From a bacterium (GTDB taxonomy: Bacteria > Electryoneota > RPQS01): DNA of 64,000 nt. Location of the stretch: assembly GCA_036504735.1 (NCBI GenBank), contig DASXUQ010000010.1:434001-498000 (forward strand). Direction: 5' to 3'. Positions 44,297 to 55,700 of the stretch are shown here, piece by piece. Numbering within the stretch: position 1 is the stretch's first letter; each line of letters starts with the position of its first letter. The position numbers and the translations under genes were made by a program. Under the pieces are notes generated by a model. That model was not told the DNA's origin and did no database searches. It saw nothing but the letters and a program-made list of their open reading frames with translations.

Positions 44297-44441
44297 TGAA
44301 AAATATCAGGTTCCGCCCGATTCTGGAACGCTTTGCCGTGCCCGCCTTTTTGCTTTTGTTATATAATAAATAACAGTATCTTGTGCTATGATGGAGAGCG
44401 GAACTCAGGAATTTGACCGAAACGCAACTCAGACACGCGCT

Positions 44442-46100
44442 ATGACTACCCGAGACATCCCCCGCACACCTCACGGTTCTACACTCTCCTGCAAGGGCTG
44501 GCTTCAGGAAGCCGCCCTGCGGATGCTGCTCAATAATCTCGATCCCGATGTCGCCGAAGACCGCGAACAGCTTATCGTCTACGGCGGCGCAGGCAAGGCC
44601 GCGCGCAACCGCGACGCGCTGTTTGCCATCCTTGATGCCCTGAAGAAGCTCGAAAACGACGAAACGCTGCTGGTGCAGTCCGGCAAGCCTGTGGGCGTGG
44701 TGAAAACCCACGTCGATGCCCCGCGTGTGCTGATTGCCAATTCCAATCTGGTACCGCAGTGGGCCAACTGGCCGTACTTCCATGAACTGGAAGCCAAGGG
44801 CCTGATCATGTACGGTCAGATGACCGCAGGCTCCTGGATCTACATCGGCACGCAGGGCATTCTGCAGGGCACGTACGAGACCTTCGCTTCCCTTGCCCGA
44901 AAACATTACGATGGCTCCCTGAAAGGCAAGTGGGTGCTTACAGGCGGCCTTGGCGGCATGGGTGGCGCGCAGCCCTTATCCGTGACGCTCAACAACGGCG
45001 TGGCGCTGTGTGTGGATGTGGATCCGACGCGCATCAAGCGCCGCGTGGAGATCGGTTACTGCGACCGCGGCACCGAAAGCCTCGATGAAGCGCTGGCTTG
45101 GGTCGCCGAGTATACCCAAAAGGGTGAACCGCTCTCCATCGGTCTGCTGGGCAATTGCGCCGACGTGCTGCCCGAGCTGCTGCGCCGCAACGTGATTCCC
45201 GATGTGGTCACCGATCAGACATCTGCGCATGACGAACTCAACGGCTATGTGCCCAACGGCATCTCCTTTGCCGAAGCGCTGAATCTGCGCAAGAGTGATC
45301 CGCAGGAGTACATCCGCCGCAGCGTACGCTCGATGGTCATTCACACGCAGGCAATGGTGGACTTCCAGAAGTGCGGCGCCATTACGTTCGATTACGGCAA
45401 CAACCTGCGCGGCCAGGCCTTCAAGGCCGGTTATGCCGACGCCTTTGCCTACCCGGGTTTTGTGCCTGCCTACATCCGTCCGTTATTCTGTGAGGGCAAA
45501 GGTCCCTTCCGTTGGGCGGCGCTGTCGGGAGATCCCAAAGATATTTACACCATCGACGCGGAGATCCTGCGGCTGTTCCCGAATGACGCCGGCCTGCATC
45601 GCTGGATCAAGGATGCCACGCCGAAGATTCCCTTTCAGGGGCTGCCCTCGCGCATCTGCTGGTTCGGCCAGGGGGACCGTGCCCGGATGGGACTGGCGAT
45701 TAACGAACTGGTGCGTACGAAGAAGGTTTCCGCGCCCATCGTGATTGGCCGCGATCATCTCGACACCGGTTCGGTCGCGTCGCCCTATCGCGAAACCGAA
45801 GCCATGAAAGACGGCAGCGATGCCATTGCCGACTGGCCGATTTTGAACGCCTTGGTGAATACGGCATCCGGCGCATCGTGGGTGAGCTTCCATCACGGCG
45901 GCGGTGTGGGCATCGGCGCTTCACTGCACGCCGGGCAAGTCATCGTCGCCGACGGCACCGAAGCTGCCGCAATCCGTTTGCAGCGCGTGCTGACCAACGA
46001 TCCCGCAATGGGCCTCTTCCGCCACCATGATGCCGGCTACGAAACCGCCACCGAAACCGCCGTCAAACATAACGTCAAAATACCCGGTCTGAATTTCTGA
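44442..46100 (+). CDS. hutU: Urocanate hydratase
   Basis: Urocanase converts urocanate to imidazolonepropionate, the second step of histidine breakdown, using tightly bound NAD. The 552-aa product has [29 protein letters not shown], the [11 protein letters not shown] nucleotide loop and [18 protein letters not shown]. The ATG at 44442 ([12 protein letters not shown]) fits the family; the frame is open to an ATG at 44388, and neither has a good ribosome site. hutH, hutG and ftcD are not in the window. It heads the nine-gene chain. Confidence 0.96.
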   Translation: MTTRDIPRTPHGSTLSCKGWLQEAALRMLLNNLDPDVAEDREQLIVYGGAGKAARNRDALFAILDALKKLENDETLLVQSGKPVGVVKTHVDAPRVLIANSNLVPQWANWPYFHELEAKGLIMYGQMTAGSWIYIGTQGILQGTYETFASLARKHYDGSLKGKWVLTGGLGGMGGAQPLSVTLNNGVALCVDVDPTRIKRRVEIGYCDRGTESLDEALAWVAEYTQKGEPLSIGLLGNCADVLPELLRRNVIPDVVTDQTSAHDELNGYVPNGISFAEALNLRKSDPQEYIRRSVRSMVIHTQAMVDFQKCGAITFDYGNNLRGQAFKAGYADAFAYPGFVPAYIRPLFCEGKGPFRWAALSGDPKDIYTIDAEILRLFPNDAGLHRWIKDATPKIPFQGLPSRICWFGQGDRARMGLAINELVRTKKVSAPIVIGRDHLDTGSVASPYRETEAMKDGSDAIADWPILNALVNTASGASWVSFHHGGGVGIGASLHAGQVIVADGTEAAAIRLQRVLTNDPAMGLFRHHDAGYETATETAVKHNVKIPGLNF

Positions 46101-46123
46101 TAGACACTCAGCGGAACCTCTTC

Positions 46124-46909
46124 ATGACTCTTGAAAACCTTCTGCTCGAACAGGACGGCCCCGTTGCCGTCGTTACGGTGAATCGTCCGCGCGCTCTGAA
46201 TGCCCTCAACATTGCGACGATGATGGAACTGGAAACGGTCATCTCCGATCTGGAGAAACGGCCGGATGAGGTGCGCGCGGTGATCATTACCGGAGCGGGG
46301 GAGAAGAGCTTTGTCGCCGGTGCGGATATTCCGGAGATTCATGAACTGGATCTGATTGCAGGAAAAGCTTTTGCCGCACGTGGACTGCGCATCTATTCGA
46401 TGATTGAAAAACTGCGCGTGCCCGTCATCGCCGCGGTCAACGGCTTTGCCTTGGGCGGCGGCTGCGAATTGGCCATGGCCTGCCATCTGCGCATCGCGTC
46501 CGAAAACGCGAAGTTCGGCCAGCCGGAAATCAATCTCGGCATCATTCCCGGCTATGGCGGCACGCAGCGTCTGCCGCGCCTTGTGGGTCGCGGACGGGCG
46601 CTGGATCTGCTGCTGACCGGGCGGATGATTACCGCAGCGGAAGCTCTCCAATGGGGTCTTGTCAACGCCGTTGTCCCGCCGGCAGAGTTGCTCCCCACAG
46701 CCCGCAAACTGGCCGCTGATCTTGCATCCAAGGCTCGTCTCGCATCGTCAGCGATTCTTGAAGCGGTGGATGAGGGCTTGCAGGTGGGACTCGATCAGGC
46801 GCTGCAGGTGGAAGAGAATCTCTTTTCCATTTGCTGCGGCACACAGGATATGAAGGAAGGCACTTCGGCCTTTCAGGAAAAGCGCAAACCCGAATTCATG
46901 GGACGCTGA
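46124..46909 (+). CDS. Enoyl-CoA hydratase/crotonase family protein
   Basis: The 261-aa crotonase-fold protein probably hydrates short-chain 2-enoyl-CoA. The oxyanion-hole residues are in SFVAGADI and GFALGGGCELAM. Glutamates equivalent to both catalytic residues are present, in GGCELAMACHL and FGQPEINLGIIPGYGGTQRL. It lies 23 bp after hutU and 5 bp before hutI, an unexpected place for a fatty-acid or amino-acid degradation enzyme. A role in the same catabolic route is possible but not shown. Confidence 0.9.
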   Translation: MTLENLLLEQDGPVAVVTVNRPRALNALNIATMMELETVISDLEKRPDEVRAVIITGAGEKSFVAGADIPEIHELDLIAGKAFAARGLRIYSMIEKLRVPVIAAVNGFALGGGCELAMACHLRIASENAKFGQPEINLGIIPGYGGTQRLPRLVGRGRALDLLLTGRMITAAEALQWGLVNAVVPPAELLPTARKLAADLASKARLASSAILEAVDEGLQVGLDQALQVEENLFSICCGTQDMKEGTSAFQEKRKPEFMGR

Positions 46910-46914
46910 GACGC

Positions 46915-48174
46915 ATGGCAGATGTGCTGATCCGCAACATAGGACTGCTGGCATCTCCGCGGTTTGCTGACCGTGACGAGACACTCCGCAGCGTCGTGAA
47001 GATCCAGGGCGCGGCCATCCTCATTCAAGATGGCCGCATTGCTGATGCAGGCCCCGAGGCGGATGTTTTGCGCCGCGTGCCGCAGGGAATTCCCCATTAT
47101 GATGCCAAGGGTTGCCTTGCCCTGCCCGGCCTGATCGATTGCCACACCCACCCGGTATTTGTCGGTAATCGCGCCGCCGAATTCCATCTGCGCAATGCGG
47201 GCAAAACCTATCTGGAAATTGCGGCGGCGGGCGGCGGCATTCAAGCGTCCGCGCGCAAGGTGCAGGCTGCTCCCGTGGAGCAGATCGTCGCAGAGTCGTT
47301 GCCGCGCTTTCACCGGTCTCTTGCTTGCGGCGTCACCACCATCGAAGCCAAGTCCGGCTATGGTCTCGACTGGACAGGCGAACTCAAACTGCTGGATGCG
47401 CTGACGGAAATCAAGCGGCGCATCCCCCAGCGAATGCACCGCACCTTTCTGATTCATGCCCTGCCTTCCTCCTATGCCAACCGCCGCGCGGAGTTCTGCG
47501 ATGAGGTCGTGACGCGGATGATTCCGGCCGTGGCGGCGGGGAAACTCGCCGCATGGGTGGATGTCTTCTGCGAGACCGGCGCTTTTACGGTGGAAGAGTC
47601 GCGGCGCTTTCTGCTGGCGGCCAGGGAACATGGTCTCGGCTGCATGGTGCATGCCAATCAGTTCGGCCATTCCGGCGGAGCGTTGCTGGCGGCTGAGATT
47701 GGCGCGCGCAGCGCGCATCATCTCGAGTATCTGAACGATGCGGAAATGGACGCCATGGCGGCGGCGGGTGTGGTGGCGGTTGCGTTGCCTGCCAGCGTAT
47801 TCTTCCTCGGAAATTTGCCGTATCCCTCCGTCAGGACTATGATCGCACACCGGATGCGTGTTGCTGTCGCGTCGGATATGAATCCCGGTTCGTCGATGAC
47901 CGAGTCGCTGCCCTTCTGCCTCACGGCCGCGGCGGTCTACTGCAAGATGACCCCTGAAGAATTGCTCTGGTCGGTGACGCTGGATGCGGCGCGGGTGCTG
48001 GATGCGGATCATGATGTCGGTTCGCTGGAAGTGGGACGTCACGGCGACGTAAGTCTCTGGAACATTCCGGATCTGGAATCCTTATCCTATCACTTCGGAG
48101 ACATGCGCGCGGCTGCCGTCCTGATGAGCGGCGACCTCGTGTGGGAAAACTGCGATGCAACCCGGCACTATTGA
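46915..48174 (+). CDS. hutI: Imidazolonepropionase
   Basis: HutI opens the ring of imidazolonepropionate to give formiminoglutamate. The 419-aa amidohydrolase has the metal motif DCHTHPVF (about 75-82), FHLRNAGKTYLEIAAAGGGI, the His-rich VHANQFGHSGG and SDMNPGSS for the metal-binding Asp. The ATG at 46915 gives MADVLIRNIG; the longer frame from 46831 lies inside the crotonase gene. The end overlaps the next gene by 20 nt. Confidence 0.95.
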   Translation: MADVLIRNIGLLASPRFADRDETLRSVVKIQGAAILIQDGRIADAGPEADVLRRVPQGIPHYDAKGCLALPGLIDCHTHPVFVGNRAAEFHLRNAGKTYLEIAAAGGGIQASARKVQAAPVEQIVAESLPRFHRSLACGVTTIEAKSGYGLDWTGELKLLDALTEIKRRIPQRMHRTFLIHALPSSYANRRAEFCDEVVTRMIPAVAAGKLAAWVDVFCETGAFTVEESRRFLLAAREHGLGCMVHANQFGHSGGALLAAEIGARSAHHLEYLNDAEMDAMAAAGVVAVALPASVFFLGNLPYPSVRTMIAHRMRVAVASDMNPGSSMTESLPFCLTAAAVYCKMTPEELLWSVTLDAARVLDADHDVGSLEVGRHGDVSLWNIPDLESLSYHFGDMRAAAVLMSGDLVWENCDATRHY

Positions 48175-48991
48175 CATCGGCACGTCCGGCTGGAAGTTCG
48201 ACGATTGGGCGGGTACATTCTACCCACTGCGCGTGCCGCAAACCAAGTGGCTCGAATACTATGCCGCTCGCTTTCCCATCGGCGAACTCAACAGCACGTA
48301 TTATCGCATCGCTCCCACATCCGTGTATGAGGCGATTGCCCGGAAAACTCCGCCGCAGTTTCGGCTGTTTGCCAAAGTCCATGCGGATGTGACTCACAAA
48401 CGCGAGAATCCGGAAACGTCGCTGCGTAATCTGCTGATTGCTCTCGATCCGCTGCAAAGTGACGGCAAACTGCTCGGCCTGCTGGCCCAATTTCCCGGCA
48501 ACTTCCGGTATGTGCCGGAGAGTGTGGATTACCTGAAGAGTTTGCGCGATCTCTGTAAAGGCATCCGTCTGTGCGTGGAATTCCGCCACCGTAGTTGGGC
48601 CGGTGACGAAGCTCTTCAGCAGATCAGGGAGCTTGACTTGACCTGGGTCTCTCCCGACGAGCCGCCGCTGCCTGATCTGATGCCACGCCGGTTTGTGGCG
48701 ACGTCGGATATTCTTTATGTGCGTCTGCATGGACGGAACGCCGCGGCGTGGTACAATCGCGAAGCCGGCGACCGCTATGACTATGAATACTCCACGGAAG
48801 AACTGACGGAAATCGGCCGGGAGATTCTTGCTGCGGAGGCGCCCGCCAGGCGCGGCTACGTGTTGTTCAACAATTGCTACGTGGGAAAGGCTCCACGCAA
48901 CGCGTTGTGGTTGAAAAACTACTATGCCGCTTTGCTGGAAACCGGAGGAGATCAAGAGCCGTCTGATGGCTTCACTCTTTCAGCACATTAG
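48155..48991 (+). CDS. DUF72 (YecE-like) protein
   Basis: The 278-aa product begins IDIGTSGWKFDDWAGTFYP and contains LNSTYYRIAPTSVYEAIARK, LLAQFPGNFRYVPE and CVEFRHRSW, the recurring DUF72 motifs. The fold is a TIM barrel of unknown activity in the literature I know. It overlaps hutI by 20 nt and the diguanylate cyclase gene by 26 nt, so translation of the three is coupled. Confidence 0.9.
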   Translation: MQPGTIDIGTSGWKFDDWAGTFYPLRVPQTKWLEYYAARFPIGELNSTYYRIAPTSVYEAIARKTPPQFRLFAKVHADVTHKRENPETSLRNLLIALDPLQSDGKLLGLLAQFPGNFRYVPESVDYLKSLRDLCKGIRLCVEFRHRSWAGDEALQQIRELDLTWVSPDEPPLPDLMPRRFVATSDILYVRLHGRNAAAWYNREAGDRYDYEYSTEELTEIGREILAAEAPARRGYVLFNNCYVGKAPRNALWLKNYYAALLETGGDQEPSDGFTLSAH

Positions 48992-50399
48992 CCAATCGGC
49001 CAACGCCGACCTCTGGGAACGCTTTCGGCTGCCGTCTATGGAACTGGACAGGTTGATCGATACGGCGCGGGCGCTGGGGTTCTCCGTCCGGCAGCCTCCC
49101 TACGCGAATGACACCGGATCGTTTGTCCAGATCGATGATGCGCAGCGGGTGCTGTGTATTGCCGAGCCCTCGGGCCTTGCGCCGTCACCCTTTCACATTG
49201 ACCCCGAACCGTTCTCCGTGGCTTTCACCGATTCCGCCGAGGCCATCCGCGAGTACCGGAAGTGGACCGCTGCGTCCGAGGACGAATTGCCGGTGGTTCT
49301 GGATGCCGATGGAGTGCCCGCAGAGTTCGGCGCTCCGCTGGCGGTGATTCTGCGCAATGAGGAGCGGGCCGCGTGGCTCAGCCTCGAGGCTACAGTCCTT
49401 CGCTCGATGCAGACGCTCAACCAGCTCGATCTCGAGGCGGAACCGCTGTTCATGACGCTCAGTCACACGGTTCATGAAATGCTGGCCCCTGACCTGCTCG
49501 CCATCCGTATGGAGTCGCCCGGGGATTTCTGGCCGGGCAAAACACCGGAGTGGGTGTGGGTGGATGCGCGCGACGATCTGACCGACGTTATTCCCGCCTT
49601 GACACCGCGGCTCCAGCGATTACTGTACCGCCGCGAGCGCAGCATGTTCATCGAGGATATTTTAGCGGCGCCGGACGTGCTGGTGAATTCGGATGAGCAG
49701 ACGCCGCCGCTGGCGTCGTCTTTCCTGCTCCCGCTGATTTGCGGCGCCAAGTCGATTGGCATGCTCATGCTGTTCTACACGCGGCGGCTGTCGCCGCTTC
49801 CGGGTGAAACCGAAGCGGTGGAAGTGGTAAGGCACGAGCTATCCCATTTACTGGACCGCAGCCGCACCCATCTGCTGATGCAGCGTATGGCGACGGTCGA
49901 TGGCTTGACCAATCTCTTCAATCACCGTTTCTTCCGCGACCAGTTGCGCACCGAGTACCAGCGCGCGCTGCGCTATGGAAAGATGATGGCGGTGATTATG
50001 GTCGACATCGACAATTTCAAGAGTTACAACGATACCCACGGCCACCTCGCGGGAGACCGTGTGCTGTCAGAGACCGCGCGCACGATTAAGGCCGCCGTGC
50101 GGGACATCGATTTTGTCGCGCGCTATGGCGGCGAGGAGTTCGCGCTGATTCTGCCGGAAGTGGATGCCGGCGGCGGCATGGTGGTGGCGGAGAAGATTCG
50201 CAAGGCGGTGGAAGCTCAACGGTTCATTTCCGAAGATGGCGAAGCCATCGGTTCGATTACCATTTCCTGCGGCGTGACCGATAACACCGGCGCAAACGGG
50301 CCGGAGGAACTCATCGCGCGCGCCGATCGCGGCCTGTACTGGGTAAAGCGCCATGGCCGCAACCGCGTGCGTCTTTCCGTCGCGGAGCGTGATGAGTAA
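48966..50399 (+). CDS. GAF-like diguanylate cyclase (GGEEF)
   Basis: The 477-aa soluble protein has a sensor region (about 130-310, GAF-like: LFMTLSHTVHEMLAPDLLAI, SSFLLPLICGAKSIGMLMLF) and a complete GGDEF domain. The catalytic signature is RYGGEEFALIL near 388 and an RDID inhibitory site lies five residues before it, so product inhibition by c-di-GMP is expected. The start at 48966 is placed 15 nt after a GGAGGAG, which is rather far. There are no membrane spans. The signal sensed is unknown. Confidence 0.9.
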   Translation: MASLFQHISQSANADLWERFRLPSMELDRLIDTARALGFSVRQPPYANDTGSFVQIDDAQRVLCIAEPSGLAPSPFHIDPEPFSVAFTDSAEAIREYRKWTAASEDELPVVLDADGVPAEFGAPLAVILRNEERAAWLSLEATVLRSMQTLNQLDLEAEPLFMTLSHTVHEMLAPDLLAIRMESPGDFWPGKTPEWVWVDARDDLTDVIPALTPRLQRLLYRRERSMFIEDILAAPDVLVNSDEQTPPLASSFLLPLICGAKSIGMLMLFYTRRLSPLPGETEAVEVVRHELSHLLDRSRTHLLMQRMATVDGLTNLFNHRFFRDQLRTEYQRALRYGKMMAVIMVDIDNFKSYNDTHGHLAGDRVLSETARTIKAAVRDIDFVARYGGEEFALILPEVDAGGGMVVAEKIRKAVEAQRFISEDGEAIGSITISCGVTDNTGANGPEELIARADRGLYWVKRHGRNRVRLSVAERDE

Positions 50400-51888
50400 G
50401 CCGCCGTTGAAGGTACTGTTCGTTACGTCCGAGGTGACGCCGTTCAGCAAGACCGGCGGGCTGGCGGATATCAGTGCCGCCCTGCCTAAGGCGCTCGCCG
50501 CACAGGGGTGTGACGTGCGCGTGATAACGCCGCGCTACGGGTTCATCAGCCGCGAGAAGTACGGCATCCGGCTTGACGGCACGGGGGCCGGATTTTCCGT
50601 GGACCTGCACGGGCATTCGGTCAAGGTCGCGCTCTCCCACGCTGCCGATTCGCAGCCGGGGCTTCAGTTTCTCTTTGTGGAGTGTGACCCGCTGTTTGAC
50701 CGCCCCGGCCTGTATGTGGATCCCTTTACGAATCGCGACTATATCGATAACGATTACCGCTTCATCGTTCTCTGCCGCGCCGCAATGGAGGCGTGTCGCC
50801 TCGGCGAATGGACTCCGGATATTGTGCATTGCAACGATTGGCAAACAGGGCTGGTTCCGCTGTATCTGCATTCGGCGCGCGTCGCGGGCGAATTGACGCC
50901 ACTGCGCTCCGTGTTCACCATTCACAATATTGCCTATCATGGCATGTTTGGCGGCGACGCGGCTCGCCGGGCGGGAGAAGCCCAGCGCTATTTCTTCCCG
51001 GGCGGTCCGGTGGAATTCTACGGCTATCTGAGTTTTCTCAAAGCAGGACTGGAATTCGGCGACGCGCTCAATACGGTGTCTCCGACCTATGCGCGTGAAA
51101 TCGAAACCACCGGCGATTACAGTTTTGGTTTCGACTCGATCCTGCGGGCGCGGGGGGAACTGTCGGGCATTCTGAACGGCATCGATTACGATGTCTGGAA
51201 TCCCGCCACGGACCCCGCTCTTGCCGAACGCTACGACGCCTCGTCGCTCGAAAAGAAGGAACAGAACAAACGCGCGCTGTGTGCCCGTATCGGATTGGCC
51301 TATGATCCGGCGGTGCCGCTGATCGGAATGGTCACGCGCATCGTGGCTCAAAAGGGTTTTGAAATCATTGCGCCGGTGCTGCGCGAGATTCTCAGTCTGC
51401 CCGCGCAACTCGTGCTGCTGGGGAGTGGCGATCCCTATTTCGAGCATCTGTTCCGCGAAGCCGCGCATGTTTTTCCGGACCGGCTCGCGGTGCACATCGG
51501 ATATGATGAGGACTTCTCGCATCAGATCGAAGCGGGCGCGGACATGTTCCTGATGCCGTCCAAATTCGAACCCTGCGGCCTGAATCAGATGATGAGCATG
51601 CGGTATGGCACGCTGCCCATCGTTCGGGCTACGGGCGGCCTGGCCGACACGGTGATCGATGCCGGCGCAGGTGCTTCAAAGGGCACGGGGTTCAGCTTCA
51701 GCGACTACACTCCCGAAGCGCTGCTGCAAACGGTCAAACGCGCAACGGCGGCCCGTGCCGACGCAACGCTCTGGCGCGCCCTGCAGACCAACGCCATGGC
51801 GCAGGACTTTTCCTGGAAACGATCCGCCAAACGGTACATGGACCTCTATGCAAAGACCCTCAAGGCCAAGCCGCGGGTGATCCTATGA
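50392..51888 (+). CDS. glgA: Glycogen synthase
   Basis: GlgA adds glucose from ADP-glucose to growing glycogen. The 498-aa GT-B enzyme has KTGGLAD (20-26), the ADP-glucose loop, HCNDWQTGLVPLYL, the C-terminal MVTRIVAQKGF and the catalytic-region MPSKFEPCGLNQMMSMRYGT. The ATG at 50392 overlaps the cyclase by 8 nt. No other glg genes are present nearby, so it is isolated from glgB, glgC and glgP. Confidence 0.97.
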   Translation: MSKPPLKVLFVTSEVTPFSKTGGLADISAALPKALAAQGCDVRVITPRYGFISREKYGIRLDGTGAGFSVDLHGHSVKVALSHAADSQPGLQFLFVECDPLFDRPGLYVDPFTNRDYIDNDYRFIVLCRAAMEACRLGEWTPDIVHCNDWQTGLVPLYLHSARVAGELTPLRSVFTIHNIAYHGMFGGDAARRAGEAQRYFFPGGPVEFYGYLSFLKAGLEFGDALNTVSPTYAREIETTGDYSFGFDSILRARGELSGILNGIDYDVWNPATDPALAERYDASSLEKKEQNKRALCARIGLAYDPAVPLIGMVTRIVAQKGFEIIAPVLREILSLPAQLVLLGSGDPYFEHLFREAAHVFPDRLAVHIGYDEDFSHQIEAGADMFLMPSKFEPCGLNQMMSMRYGTLPIVRATGGLADTVIDAGAGASKGTGFSFSDYTPEALLQTVKRATAARADATLWRALQTNAMAQDFSWKRSAKRYMDLYAKTLKAKPRVIL

Positions 51889-52769
51889 GACGTCTGCTCG
51901 TAGCGCTGCTGCTCTGGGTGCCTTGTGCGCTCTTTGCTCAAACCGCTGCCAGGTGGACGAAGATTCTGCCCTCGGCAACGGTCCAGTTGCGCGATCCGCG
52001 CTGCGTCTCGGTTTCGCCCGAAGGGCTGATTTACATCGCCGATACCGGACATCACCGCGTGGTTGCCGTCGATACGACGGGCCGCCTTGTGGCGGAGACG
52101 GGCGGCCTCGGCAATGCCCACGGCCAGTTCCGCTGGGCGCGGGCGATCATCGCCGACCGTGGCAATGCGGTGTGGGTTCTTGATTACGGCAACCGTCGCA
52201 TCGAGCGCTTCACCCGGTCGCTGGAGTACCAGGGCACGTTCACGATCACGCTGCCGAATGATGATACTCCGCACCAACCGGAAGCTATGGCCATGTCACC
52301 GCAGAGTGATCTGTATATCTACGATCGCGATGCCGGCCGCCTCGTGCGTTACGATCCGCTCTTCAGCGCGCAGGCCGAAATAGGCAGCGGAGGCGGTTCG
52401 CAATTTGTGACGAATGTCGCCAGCATCGCCTGCGTTTCCGCGCATGGCCTGTTCTGGTGGGAGCGGGGCAGCAACGAAATCCGGCATGCGGACGGTCTGC
52501 TGAATCCTGCCGCGCCTCTGAGGCTCGGCGCCGCGCCCGAAGACCTGCGTCTCGCGCCGGCGGATTCCTGCCTGCTGTATGCCACGCCCGCGGGGATCTT
52601 TCGCCAGTGCTTGCAGGCGGCGCCGTCGGATACTTTGTTCTCGCTGGCCGAGCTTTCGGCGGCGGGAGTCACTCATATTGCCGGTCTGGCCATGGTGCCG
52701 GACCATGTTCTCTACGTGTTGGACGGTGGCACCGCCGCCGTATATCGGGTCAATCTGCTGCGGGAGTGA
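51885..52769 (+). CDS. Secreted NHL-repeat beta-propeller protein
   Basis: The 294-aa product has a signal peptide (MRRLLVALLLWVPCALFAQT) and repeated propeller blades such as LRDPRCVSVSPEGLIYIADT with GHHRVVAVD and GNAVWVLDYGNRRIERF. NHL propellers usually bind proteins or carbohydrates. It overlaps glgA by ATGA and its stop directly abuts the next start, so it is likely made together with the outer-membrane protein that follows. It is probably periplasmic or surface-exposed. Confidence 0.75.
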   Translation: MRRLLVALLLWVPCALFAQTAARWTKILPSATVQLRDPRCVSVSPEGLIYIADTGHHRVVAVDTTGRLVAETGGLGNAHGQFRWARAIIADRGNAVWVLDYGNRRIERFTRSLEYQGTFTITLPNDDTPHQPEAMAMSPQSDLYIYDRDAGRLVRYDPLFSAQAEIGSGGGSQFVTNVASIACVSAHGLFWWERGSNEIRHADGLLNPAAPLRLGAAPEDLRLAPADSCLLYATPAGIFRQCLQAAPSDTLFSLAELSAAGVTHIAGLAMVPDHVLYVLDGGTAAVYRVNLLRE

Positions 52770-55700
52770 ATGCCCACGACGCGACGGTTTAACGTCCGCA
52801 ATGGGCGGCGTGCATCCAGGCCGCTTGCTATTCTTCTTCTGATGTGGGTGCCGCTGGTTGCGGCAGCGCTTCCGCTGCGGTCGGGGTCTGTGACCTTCAC
52901 CGCAACCGCGCCGCGCGACACGCTGTTCACCCTGCCCGTAACGTGGGTGGTGCTGGACTCCGTGCATGTGTCGCGTAATGGAACGCCTATCTCCGAGTTC
53001 GCCGATTGGCGCATCGCCGAACCGGGTAACCGGATCTGGATCTACCGTCCGCTGGGACCCAGCGATACGCTGCGTGTGGCGTATGTTTACGAACCGATTC
53101 CGCTTTACCGCTCGTACGTGCGCCACAGCTTAAGGGAAATCGGACGCGAAACCACGGCGCATGCTGCGGGAGATACGTCGCGCATGGTGCCCGCGTTCGC
53201 ACCGCAGAGTGCCGCGCTGGAAGGGTGGAGCCGCCTGGTCAAATCCGGATCGCTGATTCGCAGCGTGCAGGTGGGAACGGGACAGGACTTGCAGCTTGAA
53301 TCCGCGCTGAATTTGCAGGTGCAGGGACGTGTCGGCAGAAATGTGGACGTGGTGGCGGCGTTAACAGATCAGTCCACGCCCATCCAGCCCGAGGGCACCA
53401 CCGAGACGCTGAACGAGCTGGAAAAAATTTTCGTCTCGGTGCGCAGTCCGCATCTTTCCACCACGCTCGGCGACTACACGTTGGATCTGCCCGGCGGCCA
53501 GTATGACGGCTACACGCGCAAACTCACCGGAGTGTTCGGCGAGGCCAACTACGGCGGCATCAAAGCGATGGGCGGTGGCGCGGTCAGCCGGGGCCAGTTC
53601 TTCACCAACACGTTCAACGGGCAGGAAGCCAACCAGGGTCCCTATCCGCTGCACGGCAAGAACAATGAGATCGGCATGGTGGTGCTGGCCGGGACCGAGA
53701 AGGTCTGGCTGGACGGGCAGTTGCTGCGGCGCGGCGAAGACAACGATTACACCATTGATTACTCGTCCGGCGAAGTAACCTTCACCCCGCGCCGCGTTAT
53801 CACCTCCGATTCGCGCATCGTGGTGGACTTCGAGTACGCCAAGGAAGACTATCAGCGCTTCTACAGCGCGGGTCGGATTGAAGGTGCCACCGCTGATGGT
53901 CGTCTGGGCGGCACGGTGACCTTCATCAATGAATCCGATGACCGCACGCGCCCGGTGGGGTTCGTGCTGAATGATGCGGACCGCGCGCGTCTTGCCGCCG
54001 TCGGCAACAATCCGGATTCGGCCATTGCCTTTGCCGGCGACACCACCAGCGCGCCGCGCGAATATGTGCAGGCGGACACCACGCTCGACACGCTGCACTA
54101 TGCGATTTTTGTCTACGCGCCGCATGACTCGCTGCATCCATTGTGGCACGTGCTCTTTGACGATTTCGGTTTGGGCAATGGTGAGTACGACGCCGCGGCG
54201 GACACCTTGGGCCACACCTATTTTCGCTGGGTCGGGCCGACTCGCGGGCGCTACCGTCCCTTCCGGAGGCTGCCGCTCCCGCAACAGCATTCCGTGGCCG
54301 ATGTGCGTGTAAACGGTTCGCCTGTCACCGGACTGACTCTTACGGGCGAAGTGGCCATGAGCAGCCGCGACCTGAATACCTATTCGTCTCTCGGCGACAA
54401 GAACAACAACGGCACGGCCTACACCGCAGGGGCGCGGTTGGACCGCAAAGAGCCGCAACTCTGGTTCGTCAAGCCGTACAGCGTTGGGGCGGACGTTCAG
54501 ATCCGGCATCGCGATCAGCGCTTTGTCGAACTCAGCCGGGTCTCCGAAGTCGAATTCCAACGGGACTGGGACGTCGGTGTGAATAATGGAGTCGCCGAGA
54601 CTATTCGCGAGGGCAATGCGCGGGTTAATCCGGTTCAGAATTTGTCCCTGTTCGGCGGCTATGGAGATCTCAGCCGCGCGCAGGCCTTTTCTTCACAGCG
54701 CCGCACGCTGGGGATGTCGGCCAGCCTATGGCAATGGAATCTCGCGGCAAATCATCTGTCTCTCCAAAGCGACGATTCGCTGACTCAGCGCCGCGGCAAC
54801 TGGATCCGCCAGAGTGGCCGGCTGAACGGAATTTTGGGCAAGGGATTTCTGGCGAGGTTTGCGCCGCGCTTCGGCGCCGACCGGGAAAATAAAAAAGACC
54901 GAATCGGCACGACCCACGCCGGTTTCCGCTATCTGGAATACTTCAGCGGCATGGGAATTTCGCTGCCGCATGATCTGAGTATGGATGGCGAATACCGCGA
55001 CCGCAGCGACGATCTGCTCGGCAGCGACGGAGTGTTTCGCAAATCGGCTCATGCCTACACTGTCTCCACCGAAACCGCTTGGACACCGGCAGACGGCGGA
55101 CGGACTTCACTGCGTTACGTGCACCGCGAAAAATCCTATGCCACGCTGGACTCGTCCAACATCTCAACGGATGTGGGCCGGCTCGAAACCCTGATCGCGT
55201 CGAATAACCGCCTGATCGAGGCCAACGCGACCTATGAAGTGGCCAAAACGCGCAGCCAGAATCAGGTTTTGATTGCGGTGCAGGTGCCGCCCGGCACGGG
55301 CAACTACCGGTTCGAGAATGGCCACTACATCCCCGACGATCAGGGAAATTATCTGCTGGTGCCGCGTTTCACCGGCGATTTTCAGCCGGCGACGGAACTC
55401 AATCTGAACACGCTGATTTCCGTGCGCCCCGATGAGCTTCTTCCGAATCAGACGTCGCCCTGGCTGCACGCGCTGTCCACCGAAACCGAGGTGGTAATCG
55501 AAGAGAAGACGCGGCGCAACCTGAGCGCAAGGCTGTTGCTGCTCGATCAGTCTCAATACCGCGGCGATTCGACGCTCTCCGGCGACCTGTCCTTCCGCCA
55601 GGATCTCAACGTCTGGCGGCTCAGCCAGAAGTTTGCGCTGCGCATGCGCTATCACGAAACGCAGTCGCTGCAGAATCAATATTTGAACGGCGGACAGGGG

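Noticed and set aside
44350-44382. Second hutU promoter ending in TATCTT at 44377-44382
   Set aside because: The -35 at the 17-bp position is TTTTGT and the better TTGCTT is 21 bp away; the site at 44268-44296 is stronger.
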